The notes beneath the pieces are model-generated. The model saw only the letters and a list, made by a program, of their open reading frames with translations. It ran no database searches and had not been told where the DNA came from. The translations under genes were made by a program, and so were the position numbers. A DNA stretch of 64,000 nt from Membranipora membranacea (taxonomy: Eukaryota > Bryozoa > Gymnolaemata > Cheilostomatida > Membraniporidae), in assembly GCA_914767715.1 (NCBI GenBank), contig OU612073.1, forward strand, positions 20,584,001 through 20,648,000, in the 5' to 3' direction. The stretch's first letter is position 1. Every line of letters starts with the position of its first letter. Below are positions 1 through 11,205 of the stretch, piece after piece.

Positions 1-1850
1 AGCTCTGCTGCTCAGGCTGGCACTGGCAGTTCTTCTGGTTCATGTTGTCCTCACACTGGCAGTTGTACTGCTGGTGTGGCTGGACATCCTTTCTCTGTCT
101 GTTCAGACTCAGGCATCTTGTCTCATCACGAGATTTGACAACCTGGAACCTCTGGGTGCTGTTGTTTGACTGTTGGACCTTGATGGAGCTGTAGCACTCA
201 CCATCGAGTCCTTTCTATAATCAAAATAATGTTGATTGTTGTGAGGAAAGATCTCAATAATTTGTATGAAATATTTTATATTGATAAACTTACATTATGT
301 TAACATTGGCAAACCTAATATTCATTCACAAAGCACAAAGCTGCGCTTCATACTTATTGTCAAGAACTAGAAGAGGCTGATGAGCTTGACGCGAGACTTA
401 CCTCGAGGACATCAAAGCTGGTTGAGTTCTCCTTCTCAAGGTTGTTATACTGGAGGTTCTGGGTGACAGAGAAGTCAGAAGCCTGGAGTCTGACCTGAAG
501 CATGCTCAGGATAGATCTCTTAAGATCAACAGACCAGTTAGACTCCTCACTGCAGATCTCTATCTCCTCAATCTTTCCAGACTGGTAGCTGTCAAAGAAA
601 GTATGAGCCAACATTAAATTCTTTTTCAATCACTTGACTATAAATCGGATATGATCTGGTGATGTTGTCCTCACAAAGACTTGCTCACACTACTAACCTA
701 ATGCTTCCTATAAAATCTTTTAGAGAGTTTTCTACTTTTAGAAAAACACTGAGCATTAATTTTCAACCGAACGTGATGTGACAGATCTTGCAAACTTGTA
801 AGTGTTTTCTTCATATTGCTGATATATTGGCTTTACCTGAATTTGATTGGTCTCTGGAGTCTCTCAGTGACAAGTCTAGCCTGCTCAGATGAGAGAGGAG
901 AGAACTGATCAATAGAGATCTGCTGGCGGACTGGCAGCTGCTGAGGATTCTGGATCTCGTGGTTCATGGAGTAAACCTGAACCTCATCGAGCTAAAAGTT
1001 TAGAAATGATAATTAGCTTTTGTGGAAATTCTATCCATCATATTCTTTTTGTTTTAGATATAAAAATAATGCATTCCGTCTCATGGTTTATGGCGAAAGG
1101 TGCAATATTGTCTAGCGTAGGTTGGAATTACATAATAGTTCAAACAAACCAGAGAAGACTGACATTTAAGTTTTGACTCAGAATAGTCAGACCCAGAACT
1201 TTAATTACCTAACTAAAAATATTGATGTCAAGTACCCTACCTGAAGAGTGGCAGCAGTAGCAGAACTGAAAGCGATTTTTGCTTTGGAGGTGATCTTGAT
1301 TCCACTGTACTGTTTGCTCAGATGTGGAATTCCGGTCAGTACCTGAGATTCGTACTTGTATACATACTCGTTTCCAGAGGTGAATTCTAATAAAAACAGA
1401 AAGGAGATTACAGTATGAGAATGCGCTACTGCGGTATATAACTTAAACCGCGGTAACAATTCATCTTTGGTTCGGCTGCTGCTCAGAATCATGTCGAAAT
1501 TGATTGAATTGGTTAACTTACTGTTGTTCTGTGTGATTGGTGCACCAGACTCATCACTAGTTGGCCACCAGGAACAGGCACCTGTTAAATAGACACCACA
1601 AAACTCTTTGTAACAAAACATTAATTAGCGGTAATTGTCCTTTCTCTGCTTCAGAGGAGACAACCCTGTCTCAGCCATTCAAGTATTAGATATACAGATA
1701 TGTTTTAAAACTCGGAGTGATGATATTATGTCTTGCAGGCATAGCAACATCTTGGTATGTCTGACTAAAGATGAGAACTCATAATGAATAGAATAATTAA
1801 AATAAAACTTACCAGTTGCCACCAGGGCGGCTAAAAAGAGAAGCTTCATG
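1..1850 (-). CDS. Vitellogenin-like gene A, 5' part (exons 1-6, runs off the window)
   Basis: This is the first ~268 codons of a yolk lipoprotein precursor. Exons, 5' to 3': 1850-1814, 1581-1522, 1386-1241, 991-837, 588-402, 214 to below 1. All introns are GT-AG and the phases (1,2,0,2,0,0 coding remainders) match copies B-D. Exon 1 encodes a signal peptide starting MKLLFLAALVATG. Exons 3-6 hold the start of the vitellogenin N (LPD_N) domain, including the family motif around DLKRSILSMLQ and the GECYS segment. It is almost identical to exons 1-6 of gene B. The few exon differences I checked are synonymous or conservative (for example Met to Ile in exon 6), so this is a recent duplicate. Whether the rest of the gene is intact lies outside the window. 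The start is the ATG 82 bp downstream of the TATA box. Confidence 0.87.
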
Positions 1851-1932
1851 ATTGCAGTGAGCTGCTAGTTTTCACTATTCAGCTCAGACAACCAAGGAAT
1901 GATTTCTGGTGTCAATCATCCCGCCTTATATA
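1851..1932 (-). promoter_or_regulatory. TATA-box promoter and 5' UTR of gene A
   Basis: On the minus strand a TATATAAGG box lies at 1932-1924, followed by about 75 bp that are nearly unchanged upstream of the ATG in genes B, C and D. The block ends in AGCTCACTGCAATC just before the ATG. The spacing implies a transcription start near 1895-1905 and a 5' UTR of roughly 45-55 nt. No trans-splice acceptor is needed to explain the 5' end. Confidence 0.7.
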
Positions 1933-2757
1933 CCCTCTGAATACATACCTTTTGGCTTCTTTCTGCCCTGGATAACACACCATAGTAGGCGATGCTCCAC
2001 ATCTTTGCAACCTGCAACACTCCTCCACAGCCTCAATAAAGCTCATCATTAGGCTCCTCTACCCAACAAAAGTACATTGACCTGCTATGTGTCTACTTTC
2101 AGTTTCAATGATTGGATCATAGGCTAAAATCAAAGATCATTCTGATAATTTTTTCAAAACAAACAAAATCTCAGCTGTTTAATATGTCAGTTGCCTAAAC
2201 AAAATCCGGATAAGCATGTAACGATAGAGATCGTTACTGGGAGGCTGTAAAATATAAACTAGATCTTTTTGCCTCCCTTTACCTGCCAATCAGCAAATAC
2301 ACAATCAATTTTAGGTCTAAACTTTACTTAGCTAGACGTTTAAACAATTCTCTATGCCGAACAATTTAGAACATACAAAACTTTGCAGAAGTAGTGATGG
2401 TTGATGGTTGTCACCTCATATGATTCAAATTAAATATTTAACATTCATCCTGTTATATGTGACCATTTTCATGAATTTGGACAAACAAAAACTATTTACT
2501 CAACTTAACTCAACCCGCCTAACCCTGCACAGCAGTAAATTTCCATCAGGAACACAACAACTGAAAGTTTCACCAACTGTAAGCCTCAAAATGAAGAAAT
2601 ATTGGAATAGAGTCCTGCTCCTTCATGATGGGAACTGCCCTATTGATAAAGAAAGAAGAAGAGAAGAAAAACACTGATTTTTTTTAATATAACCCAAAGC
2701 ACGAATTAGTCGGTAGCCCTAACAATCAATGAAATGGAAGTAATGGCAAATTAAGTA

Positions 2758-3014
2758 TATTGAGGGGGGGATTGGACTGGGACGCTTAGAGTATTGAGGG
2801 GGGGATTGGACTGGGACGCTTAGAGTATTGAGGGGGGGATTGGACTGGGACGCTTAGAGAGGGGGGATTGGACTGGGACGCTTAGAGAGGGGGGATTGGA
2901 CTGGGACACGTAGAGAGGGGGGACTGGACTGGGACGCTTAGAGAGGGGGGGATTGGACTGGGACGCTTAGAGAGGGGGGGATTGGACTGGGACGCGTAGA
3001 GAGGGGGGGATTGG
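2758..3014. repeat. G-rich minisatellite, about 9 units of 28-34 bp
   Basis: Tandem units of the form GGGGGGATTGGACTGGGACG followed by CTTAGAGAG or CTTAGAGTATTGAG. The plus strand has runs of 6-8 G in every unit, so four-stranded G structures are possible. The array is the counterpart of the longer one at 31311-31637. Its right edge is the rearrangement junction with pseudogene A'. Confidence 0.9.
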
Positions 3015-3461
3015 CATGCTTTCCCAAGGTGAGACTAAGGCTTTGGTTTTAAAGATACATGTAATCAAGTAGAACTTGAGAGGAAACAATTTGATATCTA
3101 TTTGATGACTTAGCATGCCATGCCATCCACTGTGCTAGCTTAATCAATGAGTATAACAAGGGCAAAACTCATGAATTATTTTAGGATTGAAGACCAACAC
3201 CGATGGCTACGTCCAGATCCCAGTGAAATTCTTCCAGACCTTCTACTTCAAACCATACCAGATGGCCAAACTTCAGCCCAACGGTATGTGGCAGCATGAT
3301 GAGACCGTCTACAGCAGAGTGATGGATATTGATGGTCAGATCAAGATCAGAATGTCCAAGGGACAGATGCCATCTATCACCTTTGGAACCACTAAGCCCG
3401 TCAGGTGTGTACCAATTTTTCTCTATCTTGTTTGTACGTTTATCAGATGTGTCACTAATGA

Positions 3462-5996
3462 CTTTCTGACATCAATCAATCTCAGCTTATCTGCATCACA
3501 GAATCCTGGCTCAGCCCTGCTATATCAACCTCTCGTACTGAACTCGATGGATATGAACAATTTAGAAATGATAGACAACCTGACACTAGCGGTAAATCAT
3601 GTGGAGGAGGTATTCTCGTCTACATCGACAGCAAATGGTCAACAAACAATAGCGTAATCTTCAATCATAATGACAACCACTGTGAAATCCTTACTATCAA
3701 ATCCCGGCCACATTGGCTACCTCGTGAATTTTCTTCCATAATCTCTGTTTCATGCTACACTCCGTTTACCGGTAATTCCAGACTCAAACATAATGCTACT
3801 TCCACTGCTAAAACAATCTCTACACACGTTAAGGAACTGGAGAAAAATCACCCTGATTCTTGTATTATGGTAATGGGCGATTTCAACCAGCTTCCTTTCA
3901 GACTTGATGGATACTACCAGGTAGTTAAAACACTGACAAGAAACAATAGAATCCTAGACAAATGTTACATCAGACTCAAAGACGCCTTCAGCCATTGCCA
4001 CCAACTTGCAAACCTCGGAGGATCTGACCATTACATAACTCATCTCATCCCAACCTACACACCCCTCTCCAAATATAAACCTACCAGAGTAACCCGTCGT
4101 ATGTTTACAAACGAAAACTGTGACAACTTGAAAGCAGCTTTGGATACTACACTCTGGGATAATTTATTTTCTGATGAGGATGATATCCACACCCAGACTG
4201 AAGTTATCTCAGACTATATCAATTTCTGTACAGACACCTGCATACCCACTAAAAGTTTCAGGATGTGTACCAACCAAAAACCGTGGATGAACAAGCATAT
4301 ATCAGAGATGTTGGAACAAAAACAAACTGCTCATGAAACTGGCAATCGTAAACTGTATAACAAACTTTAGCGCGATATAACCAAGGCAATAATTATCGCT
4401 AAGAAAAGCTACTCTACCAAAATTCAACAACAACTAGTCAAACAACCTGCAAAAGCATGGACAGATATCAAGAAAATTAGTGGGCTACCTACTAGCACCA
4501 ACACAACTCCTAAGCAGAACCTATTTTCCCCAGATGACCTGAATACCTTCTTCACCAGATATGAGAAACCTATACCCGTCCCGCCTGTGATAAACAATTC
4601 TAACACTACAGCACCACCACTAGAAATAAAAGAAGATATAGTCCTCAAACAGCTCAGTGGACTTAACCCTAGGAAAGGCCCCGGACCAGATGGCCTTATT
4701 CCCAAAGTTTTAAAGCTATGCTCCAACCAGCTGGCGCCTATCATCACTAGACTGTTCAGCTCCTCTATCAACTCTAAAACTACACCTGCTTCATGGAAAT
4801 CGGCTATAATAAAACCTCTACCAAAAGTCAAAGACCCTGTTCAACTTAAACAATATCGACCAATAGCGCTAACTAGCTGTCTCTGCAAGATGATGGAGCG
4901 GCTTGTAAAACATTATATTATGGCTCATACTCCTATGGATAGATACCAGTTCGCATATCAAGCTAATCGGTCTACACAAGATGCCCTGCTCTGTCTAACT
5001 TCGACCGTCACCAGCTTTATTGACCAGAAGGCTTCACACTATGCTAGATGTCTCTTCTTAGACTTTTCATCGGCCTTTAACACTATACATGTTCCTGATC
5101 TTATCTCGCAGCTTACTCATCTTGACTCCAATGTCACTGAGTGGATCTACAGCTTCTTATCTAACAGAGTGCAAAGAACTGTTGTTGATGGTAAAACTTC
5201 AAATGCTATTATAACGAACACTGGCACCCCCCAGGGCTGCTGTCTGTCTCCCCTTTTGTTCTCCATATATACAAACCGGATTACCTCAAACCTGAGTAAT
5301 GTTACAATAATTAAGTACGCAGATGACACTTGCATCATAGGCTGCATAGCTAATCAATCAGATCTCAACTCCTATTTTGATGGAATCCATAGAATTGCTA
5401 AACAATGTGCTGATTTAAATCTTTTATTAAACCCTACTAAGACCCAGGAAATGATGCTATCCACCCAATATGTTAAACCTTCTACCCCTACACTTGTTTT
5501 AAATGAAACTGCTATTGCTTTTAGTGATAAAGTTAAATATCTTGGTGTACTAGTTGACGATAAGCTGCGTTTTAATGATCATGTGCATGGTATAGTTTCA
5601 ACCGCCTCTCAAAGGATGTATGTAGTCAGGAATTTTGTATTTTTAAGCTCTAAATCACTATCAAATATGCTTTTTAAAAGTTTTATTGTATCACGAATCT
5701 CCTACTGCTTACCCATTATTTTTAAAAGCTTGTATGCTGCTGACAAGCAACGCCTGTGTAAAATTTTCAAGGACGCTATTAAGTTAGGCATTGAACATCC
5801 CGATATTTATACCATGATGGACAATCAGACACGAACACTGGCCTTACGCTATATTCACGATGAGGATCATTTCATCAATGATTTGTTGAGTAAATGTCCA
5901 TCTGGCAGATACCGTACCGTAAAACATAGAAGCTCACTGGGGAGAGACTGTTTTCTGCGTCATATCACTCTTATTTTAAACGAAATACTTTTTTAG
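3462..5996 (+). pseudogene. LINE ORF2 fragment: AP endonuclease and reverse transcriptase, one nonsense codon
   Basis: One continuous frame runs from 3462 to the stop at 5994-5996, interrupted only by TAG at 4368-4370. Endonuclease motifs seen in order are ITESW (near 3500), GDFN (near 3880) and GGSDHY (near 4020). Reverse transcriptase motifs follow: a KGPGPDG segment, RPIALTS, DFSSAFNTI, the GTPQGCCLSP loop, the catalytic KYADDTC (near 5315) and KYLGVLVD. The N-terminal endonuclease residues upstream of ITESW are missing. With the stop and 5' truncation this copy should be unable to move by itself. Confidence 0.85.
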
Positions 5997-6134
5997 ACAG
6001 AGATTTGATTTTTTTTATTCCAAGTGTCTTTGCTTTTTTCTTGCTGATTCAAAGTGCCAGCAATTACACTGTATTTCGCGACTCATTTTTTCTTTTAATA
6101 ATGCTGTCAGTGATAGTAATAAAATCCATCCATC
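3462..6134 (+). mobile_element. LINE (non-LTR retrotransposon), copy 1, 5'-truncated
   Basis: Inserted in intron 15 of pseudogene A'. It contains most of an endonuclease/reverse transcriptase ORF and a ~125 bp 3' UTR ending in a short ATCC-type repeat (about 6124-6134) rather than a long poly(A). The 5' end is missing: an in-frame stop lies at 3459-3461 and the first strands of the endonuclease are absent. It is nearly identical to the copy at 32983-34728, so both derive from a recently active family. The RT motif order and 3' tail suggest the Jockey/CR1/Rex1 superclade; the exact clade is inference. Confidence 0.85.
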
Positions 6135-6634
6135 CAAAATGGGTAATATTTTATGAATACAATCACTGTGAATGTGTAGTTGGCCCTTGCTGGCACTGTT
6201 ACCGTGAAACTTTACTGCTAACAAAAAATGATGGTAACTATGGTACTATGACTATGACCATGACAAAGTTTACAAGCTCAACTGTTTTTTCAGAGTTGAG
6301 ACCAAAACCATGCTCAGTCAATATGTTGATGCTGGATTTGCTCTCAGTGGTGCTGTAGCTTCCCTCACCTCCAGAAGAACTGCTCACTCTAGCAACATGA
6401 CTGTCTCCTACCTTCCAGCTGAGGGCAAACTGGTCCTCAACCACACCCAGCCACAGCAGAACAATGTGAGCTTGAAAAAAAAGCATGCTAAAGATTCTTT
6501 TCTTATTGAGATATTGATTGCCCGTTGTACTATTTTATTATCGTTGAATGATCAATTTGCATTAATTCTATTTTGATCCGGACCTCTTAGAAAAGGAAAC
6601 TTATTTATTGATTGGTAACTGTTAAGATAATCAA

Positions 6635-9600
6635 GTTGACTTATCCTCTACAGAATCAACTATATCATCAACGTATGTAGATCCTAATAGCAACTGAGCA
6701 ACATCTGGATTAGTCTCCCTGAACATTGAAGCAGTTTTGTATAGAGCCTCCGCACTGATAGCTCCTGCCGGCTTGTTTGTTGATCCATAGAATAAGTGAT
6801 CTCATCACTCGCTGAAACCCATTCCACTCCTAATACTTTGGCTGTTGATGGGTTTGGTGCTTGGTTTGATACCATACGGAGATCTGTCAATACCTCTGAT
6901 TCACCACTGAGTAGCCAACCTTTGGTTTTGAATCCTGCCTTACCTAGAATTGTATCTGTGTCGGAAGTCAGCTTTACTGCCGTTGACTTATCCTCTACAG
7001 AATCAACTATATCATCAACGTATGTAGATCCTAATAGCAACTGAGCAACATCTGGATTAGTCTCCCTGAACATTGAAGCAGTTTTGTATAGAGCCTCCGC
7101 ACTGATAGCTCCTGCCGGCTTGTCCCCCATGTTGACCCTCATAATGACGTACACATCCGGTTCTCGGTCATCCATATTGCGCCACAGGAACCTGTGACAG
7201 TGTTGTTCAATTTCTTCCACAAATATTGAATTGTACATTTTGCGTATGTCCGCAGCTATTCCTACATAGTTTTCCCTCCACCGCAGAAGAATGCCAAGAA
7301 TGTTGTTGAGATAGGCATCTGGTCCTTTAGCCAGCATACCATTTAGAGAGAAACATTTGAACTTTTGGGAAGAATTGAAGACAATGCGCACTGGGGTACT
7401 CTTTGACTTGGGATTTTCAACCGCCAAGTGAGATATGTAGAAAAGCGGTCCTGTCCATTCTTCCATTTCCTTCTTGCTGAGTTTTCTAGCCACTTTCCTG
7501 TCTATCATATCTTGAATCTGAGAATCATAGATTTTAGCCCACTCAGGATCCTTTTTTAGCCTTTTCTCTGTGTTTCGGAGTGTAGCCAGAGCAGATCCAT
7601 AGTTATCAGGTAATGTAGAGGGGTCCTCGATCCATGGGTATTTAGTCACCCATCTTTGACCTTCCTTATCATAAATCAGATTACTTCTGATCACATCAAG
7701 CTCTTGCTGTTCCTGAAAGGAGTATGTGTGTCCTACTGTGGGGCACTTGCCACACTTACAGGCACCACACTTTGGCAAAACTTCTAATCCTAGTTGTTCT
7801 CCTTCTATGAATGGTGCAACAACTTTGTTCAGTACTATATCACCAACTTTCTTTCTGGTATCCACTCGAGTTTCAGCTACATTGACTATTGCTTTGATGT
7901 GATTAGATACGACTGTGCCTTCACAAAGGGCTGGGTGTGTTCCTTGTATGCAGAATCCCAACTTTCCTTCGAATATGCCTAAGTCCTCTCCACATCTTGC
8001 TACCTCCTTCTTTGGATGGGCTCCTAAATGGTTTATACCCACCAGTATGTCCACTTGAGAATTCCTACGCTCCAACAGTTTCACGTTGAATAAAGGAAAG
8101 AGTTGTTGTATCACTTCCATGTCCAACCGCCTAACAGGTCCCGTTAGCGTTTCCATTCCAAATGCTTCCAGTGTGTAAGTCTTCTTTTCTGTAGTAAGCA
8201 GATCTACCTCGTACAAGTTGGTCTGAAATTGCTTCACATTACCTCCCATAGTTGTAACATCAAGAGTCACTGGTCTGATTTTCCTAGCTTTCAGACGTTT
8301 GACAGCATCATTTAGTATGTATGTTGTATTTGATCCGCCGTCATAGAAGAGTGTAGCCTCCTGAGGACAGCGAGCGCTCCTTACATGGTTGATGGCGAAA
8401 ACAGACTTTTGTCGACTATCGGCAGCGTTACAATCCGAGGTTGTGATTTGATTTGCAATACTTGCTTTATTCTGTACAGACTTGCATAAAAGTACATGAT
8501 GATTCGTGAATCCACATAGAGAGCATTTATCATTTACTTTACATGAGTGACGAGAATGATTACCAAAGCATCGGAAACACACTCTAGCTCCTTTCAATAC
8601 ATCAAATTTAACTCGTCTCTCAAGCTTGACAAAATCAGGACAGTTTGCCGTAACGTGACCAACCTTTGTATCATTATGAATCACACATTGATATTCATTA
8701 CTAGTATACATTGTATCAGACTTGATATGAGACGATTCAGAATCAGAGTTATCACTTGTATCTAATACAGTGCTACACTTTAGTAATGATGATGATGAAT
8801 CACACTGGAATGATTTACCGCTACTACTACTGGACTTGATAGATTTCCGGGCACTCTCCCTGTAAGCAGTGTCTCGCTCACTTTCAATAAATCGCATGAA
8901 CTCAGGGAAAGGATGGATTTTATCTTCTACCATTAGCACTCTATAAGCCTTTAACCAATCTCGCTTTACAGTGAAGGGTAATAAATCAGCTAAGTTATCA
9001 ACAGTTGGTAAGGTAATGGATGAAAGCTTGTCCAATGCACCAAGCTGGCTATACACCACTTCGATAGCATTCACTAATTTGACTAACGCTGCATAAACAC
9101 CTTCTTTTACTGGTTTTAGCTTTTCTAGTTGATAATGTGCATGTTGAACACCCTGACTAACATCACTGTACACAAGATCAAGTTTATGCCACATATTAGT
9201 ATACGCATCAGGTTGATTTGCTGTTATTGATTCCACTATCCTATACGCCTCATCTTTTAAACATTGCTTTAAAGCATAAGCTCGGTCTACATCATTATCT
9301 ATTTCCTCAGCCCCATACCTGCACCATATAGCTTTGAATTCAGCCCATTTCAAGCGGTCACCGTTAAATGTGGGTAGAGGGGATTCCTTAAATCTAGATT
9401 TCCTATGTGAACACGAACTGGATCTGTGACCATCACTACTACTACTATGCACATTGGTATGACCTAACTGGGTGGAGCTAAGAGGAAGTGTGTTGTGTCG
9501 AGTTTGGTTATTGTACACCGATACTATAGAAAAGTGTGATAGATTGCCAGCTGCCCGCCCCCCAGAGGACCCCGCAACAGCGCCGATAACGCCACCGTTC

Positions 9601-10325
9601 ACAGCACTATGGGAAAGCCCAGCATGACTAGATTGAACAGCTATTGGACCTCGCGTTGGCCCTTGCTGCTGCGATAGTTGATTTGAGTTGGCATTTCGCG
9701 CAGAGGCAATACTTGGAGTCTCAAAAATATCAGACACTGGGTTAGCCAAATTATTTGGCTTGGGCACTCTGCACTGAATTTCTAGTAACAGTGATCCTAA
9801 CTTAGAAATCAGATTTTCAAAATCAGATGTATAATCAGTTATTGACAGAAATGATTGTTGACATGAGACTAAAGCATTCTCTGCATACAAGATTACAGGA
9901 TTGACATTATATGAATGCTCAACTGGGAACTGGATGGCTTCCAGTTTATCGATAGCGGTACGAGCTGAATTCAGAGCGAGTTGAGCCTTTTGGTTAGCCT
10001 GAGCGAGAGATTGTTGAGATTTATATTTACTGTATGTAGACGTAGATTGATCATACATGTCGGTTAAAGAGCCGAGATATTGCTCTAAGTTGAGACCGTT
10101 GACAATAGCATAAGAATCAAACTGATCGTCGGAAGTAACAAGCTCAGCATACTCGGTATGGCAGTAGAAGAACTCATTGTATGCCTCAGTAAGATTAGCA
10201 TAGGCAGCAGATACATCGTTGTCGCTTTTAATAGCACCAGTGAAATGATTATTGTACAATGTCACCTTGGATTTGAGAAGCTTACGCTTAGTCTTGAGAT
10301 CTTTGATGGTAGCTTCGATCTCCAT
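6635..10325 (-). mobile_element. BEL/Pao LTR-retrotransposon fragment, truncated within the polymerase
   Basis: Lies in intron 16 of pseudogene A', opposite in orientation to it. The gag-pol ORF starts near 10325. RNase H, integrase and the 3' LTR are absent. A 142-bp piece of the RT region (6982-7123) is present again, with no difference I can see, at 6635-6776 and forms the broken end. A 5' LTR should lie to the right of 10325, within about 10326-11200, but with only one end present I cannot delimit it, so the true right edge is unknown. Confidence 0.8.
6684..10325 (-). CDS. BEL/Pao Gag-Pol polyprotein, C-terminally broken (1213 codons)
   Basis: An uninterrupted ORF from ATG at 10325. The N-terminal ~300 residues are Gag-like with a Ser/Thr-rich linker. 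A DUF1759-type region (FNGDRLKWAEFKAIW) lies near residue 315. CCHC-like zinc knuckles (CFRCFGNHSRHSC, then CSLCGFTNHHVLLC) lie near 583-615. A DUF1758-type retropepsin-like region with YDGGSNTTY lies near 658. The reverse transcriptase starts around 975 with RIVFNSSQ and has catalytic YVDDIVDS near 1100. The last ~30 codons are the re-copied RT segment read in a wrong frame, so they are not genuine polymerase sequence. Clean reading through Gag and protease points to recent insertion. Nothing suggests a role for the host. Confidence 0.8.
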   Translation of the reverse strand: MEIEATIKDLKTKRKLLKSKVTLYNNHFTGAIKSDNDVSAAYANLTEAYNEFFYCHTEYAELVTSDDQFDSYAIVNGLNLEQYLGSLTDMYDQSTSTYSKYKSQQSLAQANQKAQLALNSARTAIDKLEAIQFPVEHSYNVNPVILYAENALVSCQQSFLSITDYTSDFENLISKLGSLLLEIQCRVPKPNNLANPVSDIFETPSIASARNANSNQLSQQQGPTRGPIAVQSSHAGLSHSAVNGGVIGAVAGSSGGRAAGNLSHFSIVSVYNNQTRHNTLPLSSTQLGHTNVHSSSSDGHRSSSCSHRKSRFKESPLPTFNGDRLKWAEFKAIWCRYGAEEIDNDVDRAYALKQCLKDEAYRIVESITANQPDAYTNMWHKLDLVYSDVSQGVQHAHYQLEKLKPVKEGVYAALVKLVNAIEVVYSQLGALDKLSSITLPTVDNLADLLPFTVKRDWLKAYRVLMVEDKIHPFPEFMRFIESERDTAYRESARKSIKSSSSSGKSFQCDSSSSLLKCSTVLDTSDNSDSESSHIKSDTMYTSNEYQCVIHNDTKVGHVTANCPDFVKLERRVKFDVLKGARVCFRCFGNHSRHSCKVNDKCSLCGFTNHHVLLCKSVQNKASIANQITTSDCNAADSRQKSVFAINHVRSARCPQEATLFYDGGSNTTYILNDAVKRLKARKIRPVTLDVTTMGGNVKQFQTNLYEVDLLTTEKKTYTLEAFGMETLTGPVRRLDMEVIQQLFPLFNVKLLERRNSQVDILVGINHLGAHPKKEVARCGEDLGIFEGKLGFCIQGTHPALCEGTVVSNHIKAIVNVAETRVDTRKKVGDIVLNKVVAPFIEGEQLGLEVLPKCGACKCGKCPTVGHTYSFQEQQELDVIRSNLIYDKEGQRWVTKYPWIEDPSTLPDNYGSALATLRNTEKRLKKDPEWAKIYDSQIQDMIDRKVARKLSKKEMEEWTGPLFYISHLAVENPKSKSTPVRIVFNSSQKFKCFSLNGMLAKGPDAYLNNILGILLRWRENYVGIAADIRKMYNSIFVEEIEQHCHRFLWRNMDDREPDVYVIMRVNMGDKPAGAISAEALYKTASMFRETNPDVAQLLLGSTYVDDIVDSVEDKSTAVKLTSDTDTILGKAGFKTKGWLLSGESEVLTDLRMVSNQAPNPSTAKVLGVEWVSASDEITYSMDQQTSRQELSVRRLYTKLLQCSGRLIQMLLSCY

Positions 10326-11205
10326 GTCTGAGTATGGCTGGATATACTACTCCAGCATCCGTCAATAATTTGTTACTGTTGCAGGATAGGTCTTGTCGTA
10401 AAAGTTAACTGATTGTATTGATATCGTAACCTGTATAAAAATGACAATTGTTATGATAAGATTCTATAAACGTTCAAAATTATACGATATTACATAAACA
10501 GAGCAGGTTTGGCATAAATCAATCATTATAATATAATCAAAAACGGTTAATATGAACTTACAAATTATGACCTTATGAGACTCTAACCCTGCAGATTTGG
10601 GTGTATGTTAGCTGTGCGGTGTGATGAGCGAGTGATGGTTGTGCTCTCTATAAAAATAAACCTGATAAGATAGGTGCTGATCCATTTTCCTAGTCTTCAT
10701 TACACATTGCAAATTACAATAAAGAGGATAATTATTTTGACAATCAAACAGTTCATAAGTCAGTCAAAACAAAGGAATCTAATTAAATGCTGAAATATAT
10801 TAATCAATGATGATCTTTACTTACAATAACATTGAGTGTGTATAGCATAATAGTCTCATCTCGTAATCAGATAGATATATTCCATTATGAATAGGTAGAT
10901 TGTAAAATGGTGAGACAAAATAAAACACCACACAGCTCTCTGATGGTTGAACATACACTGCTTGACCAGTTGTAATTATACTTGCTCAGTAAAAGCACAA
11001 AAGCTTTGAGTTACATTAGTCACAACTTGTAACAGGATTTGATAGCCAAGTAATTATCCGAATACACACGTGACTAGAGTAATGGTTCAATAGGTGAATT
11101 CCTATGCTCCGTCTTGCTGAGAGTTCTAACTTTAAATACCTAAAACACTGAAAACGCGGAACCAGATGCTCCACATGTTTCTCAACTACTTCATGTTTTT
11201 TCTAG
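10326..11205. other. Rest of intron 16 of A', probably BEL/Pao leader and LTR plus host intron
   Basis: AT-rich sequence with no ORF of note. It follows the Gag start of the BEL/Pao element, so part is likely its untranslated leader and 5' LTR. No second LTR exists here for comparison and I cannot place a primer-binding site. The last ~40 bp carry the pyrimidine tract and AG acceptor for the exon at 11206. Confidence 0.45.

Noticed and set aside
2408-2677. Small ORF of 89 codons, kept in the duplicate at 30960-31241
   Set aside because: Between the two copies many of the few changes alter amino acids, with no sign of protein constraint; it lies in upstream DNA.
2758-3014. Repeat array resembling a CRISPR
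   Set aside because: Units are contiguous without unique spacers, in a eukaryotic gene setting; it is a minisatellite.
10326-11205. Delimited 5' LTR of the BEL/Pao element
   Set aside because: No second LTR to compare and no clear TG...CA ends or primer-binding site that I can support.
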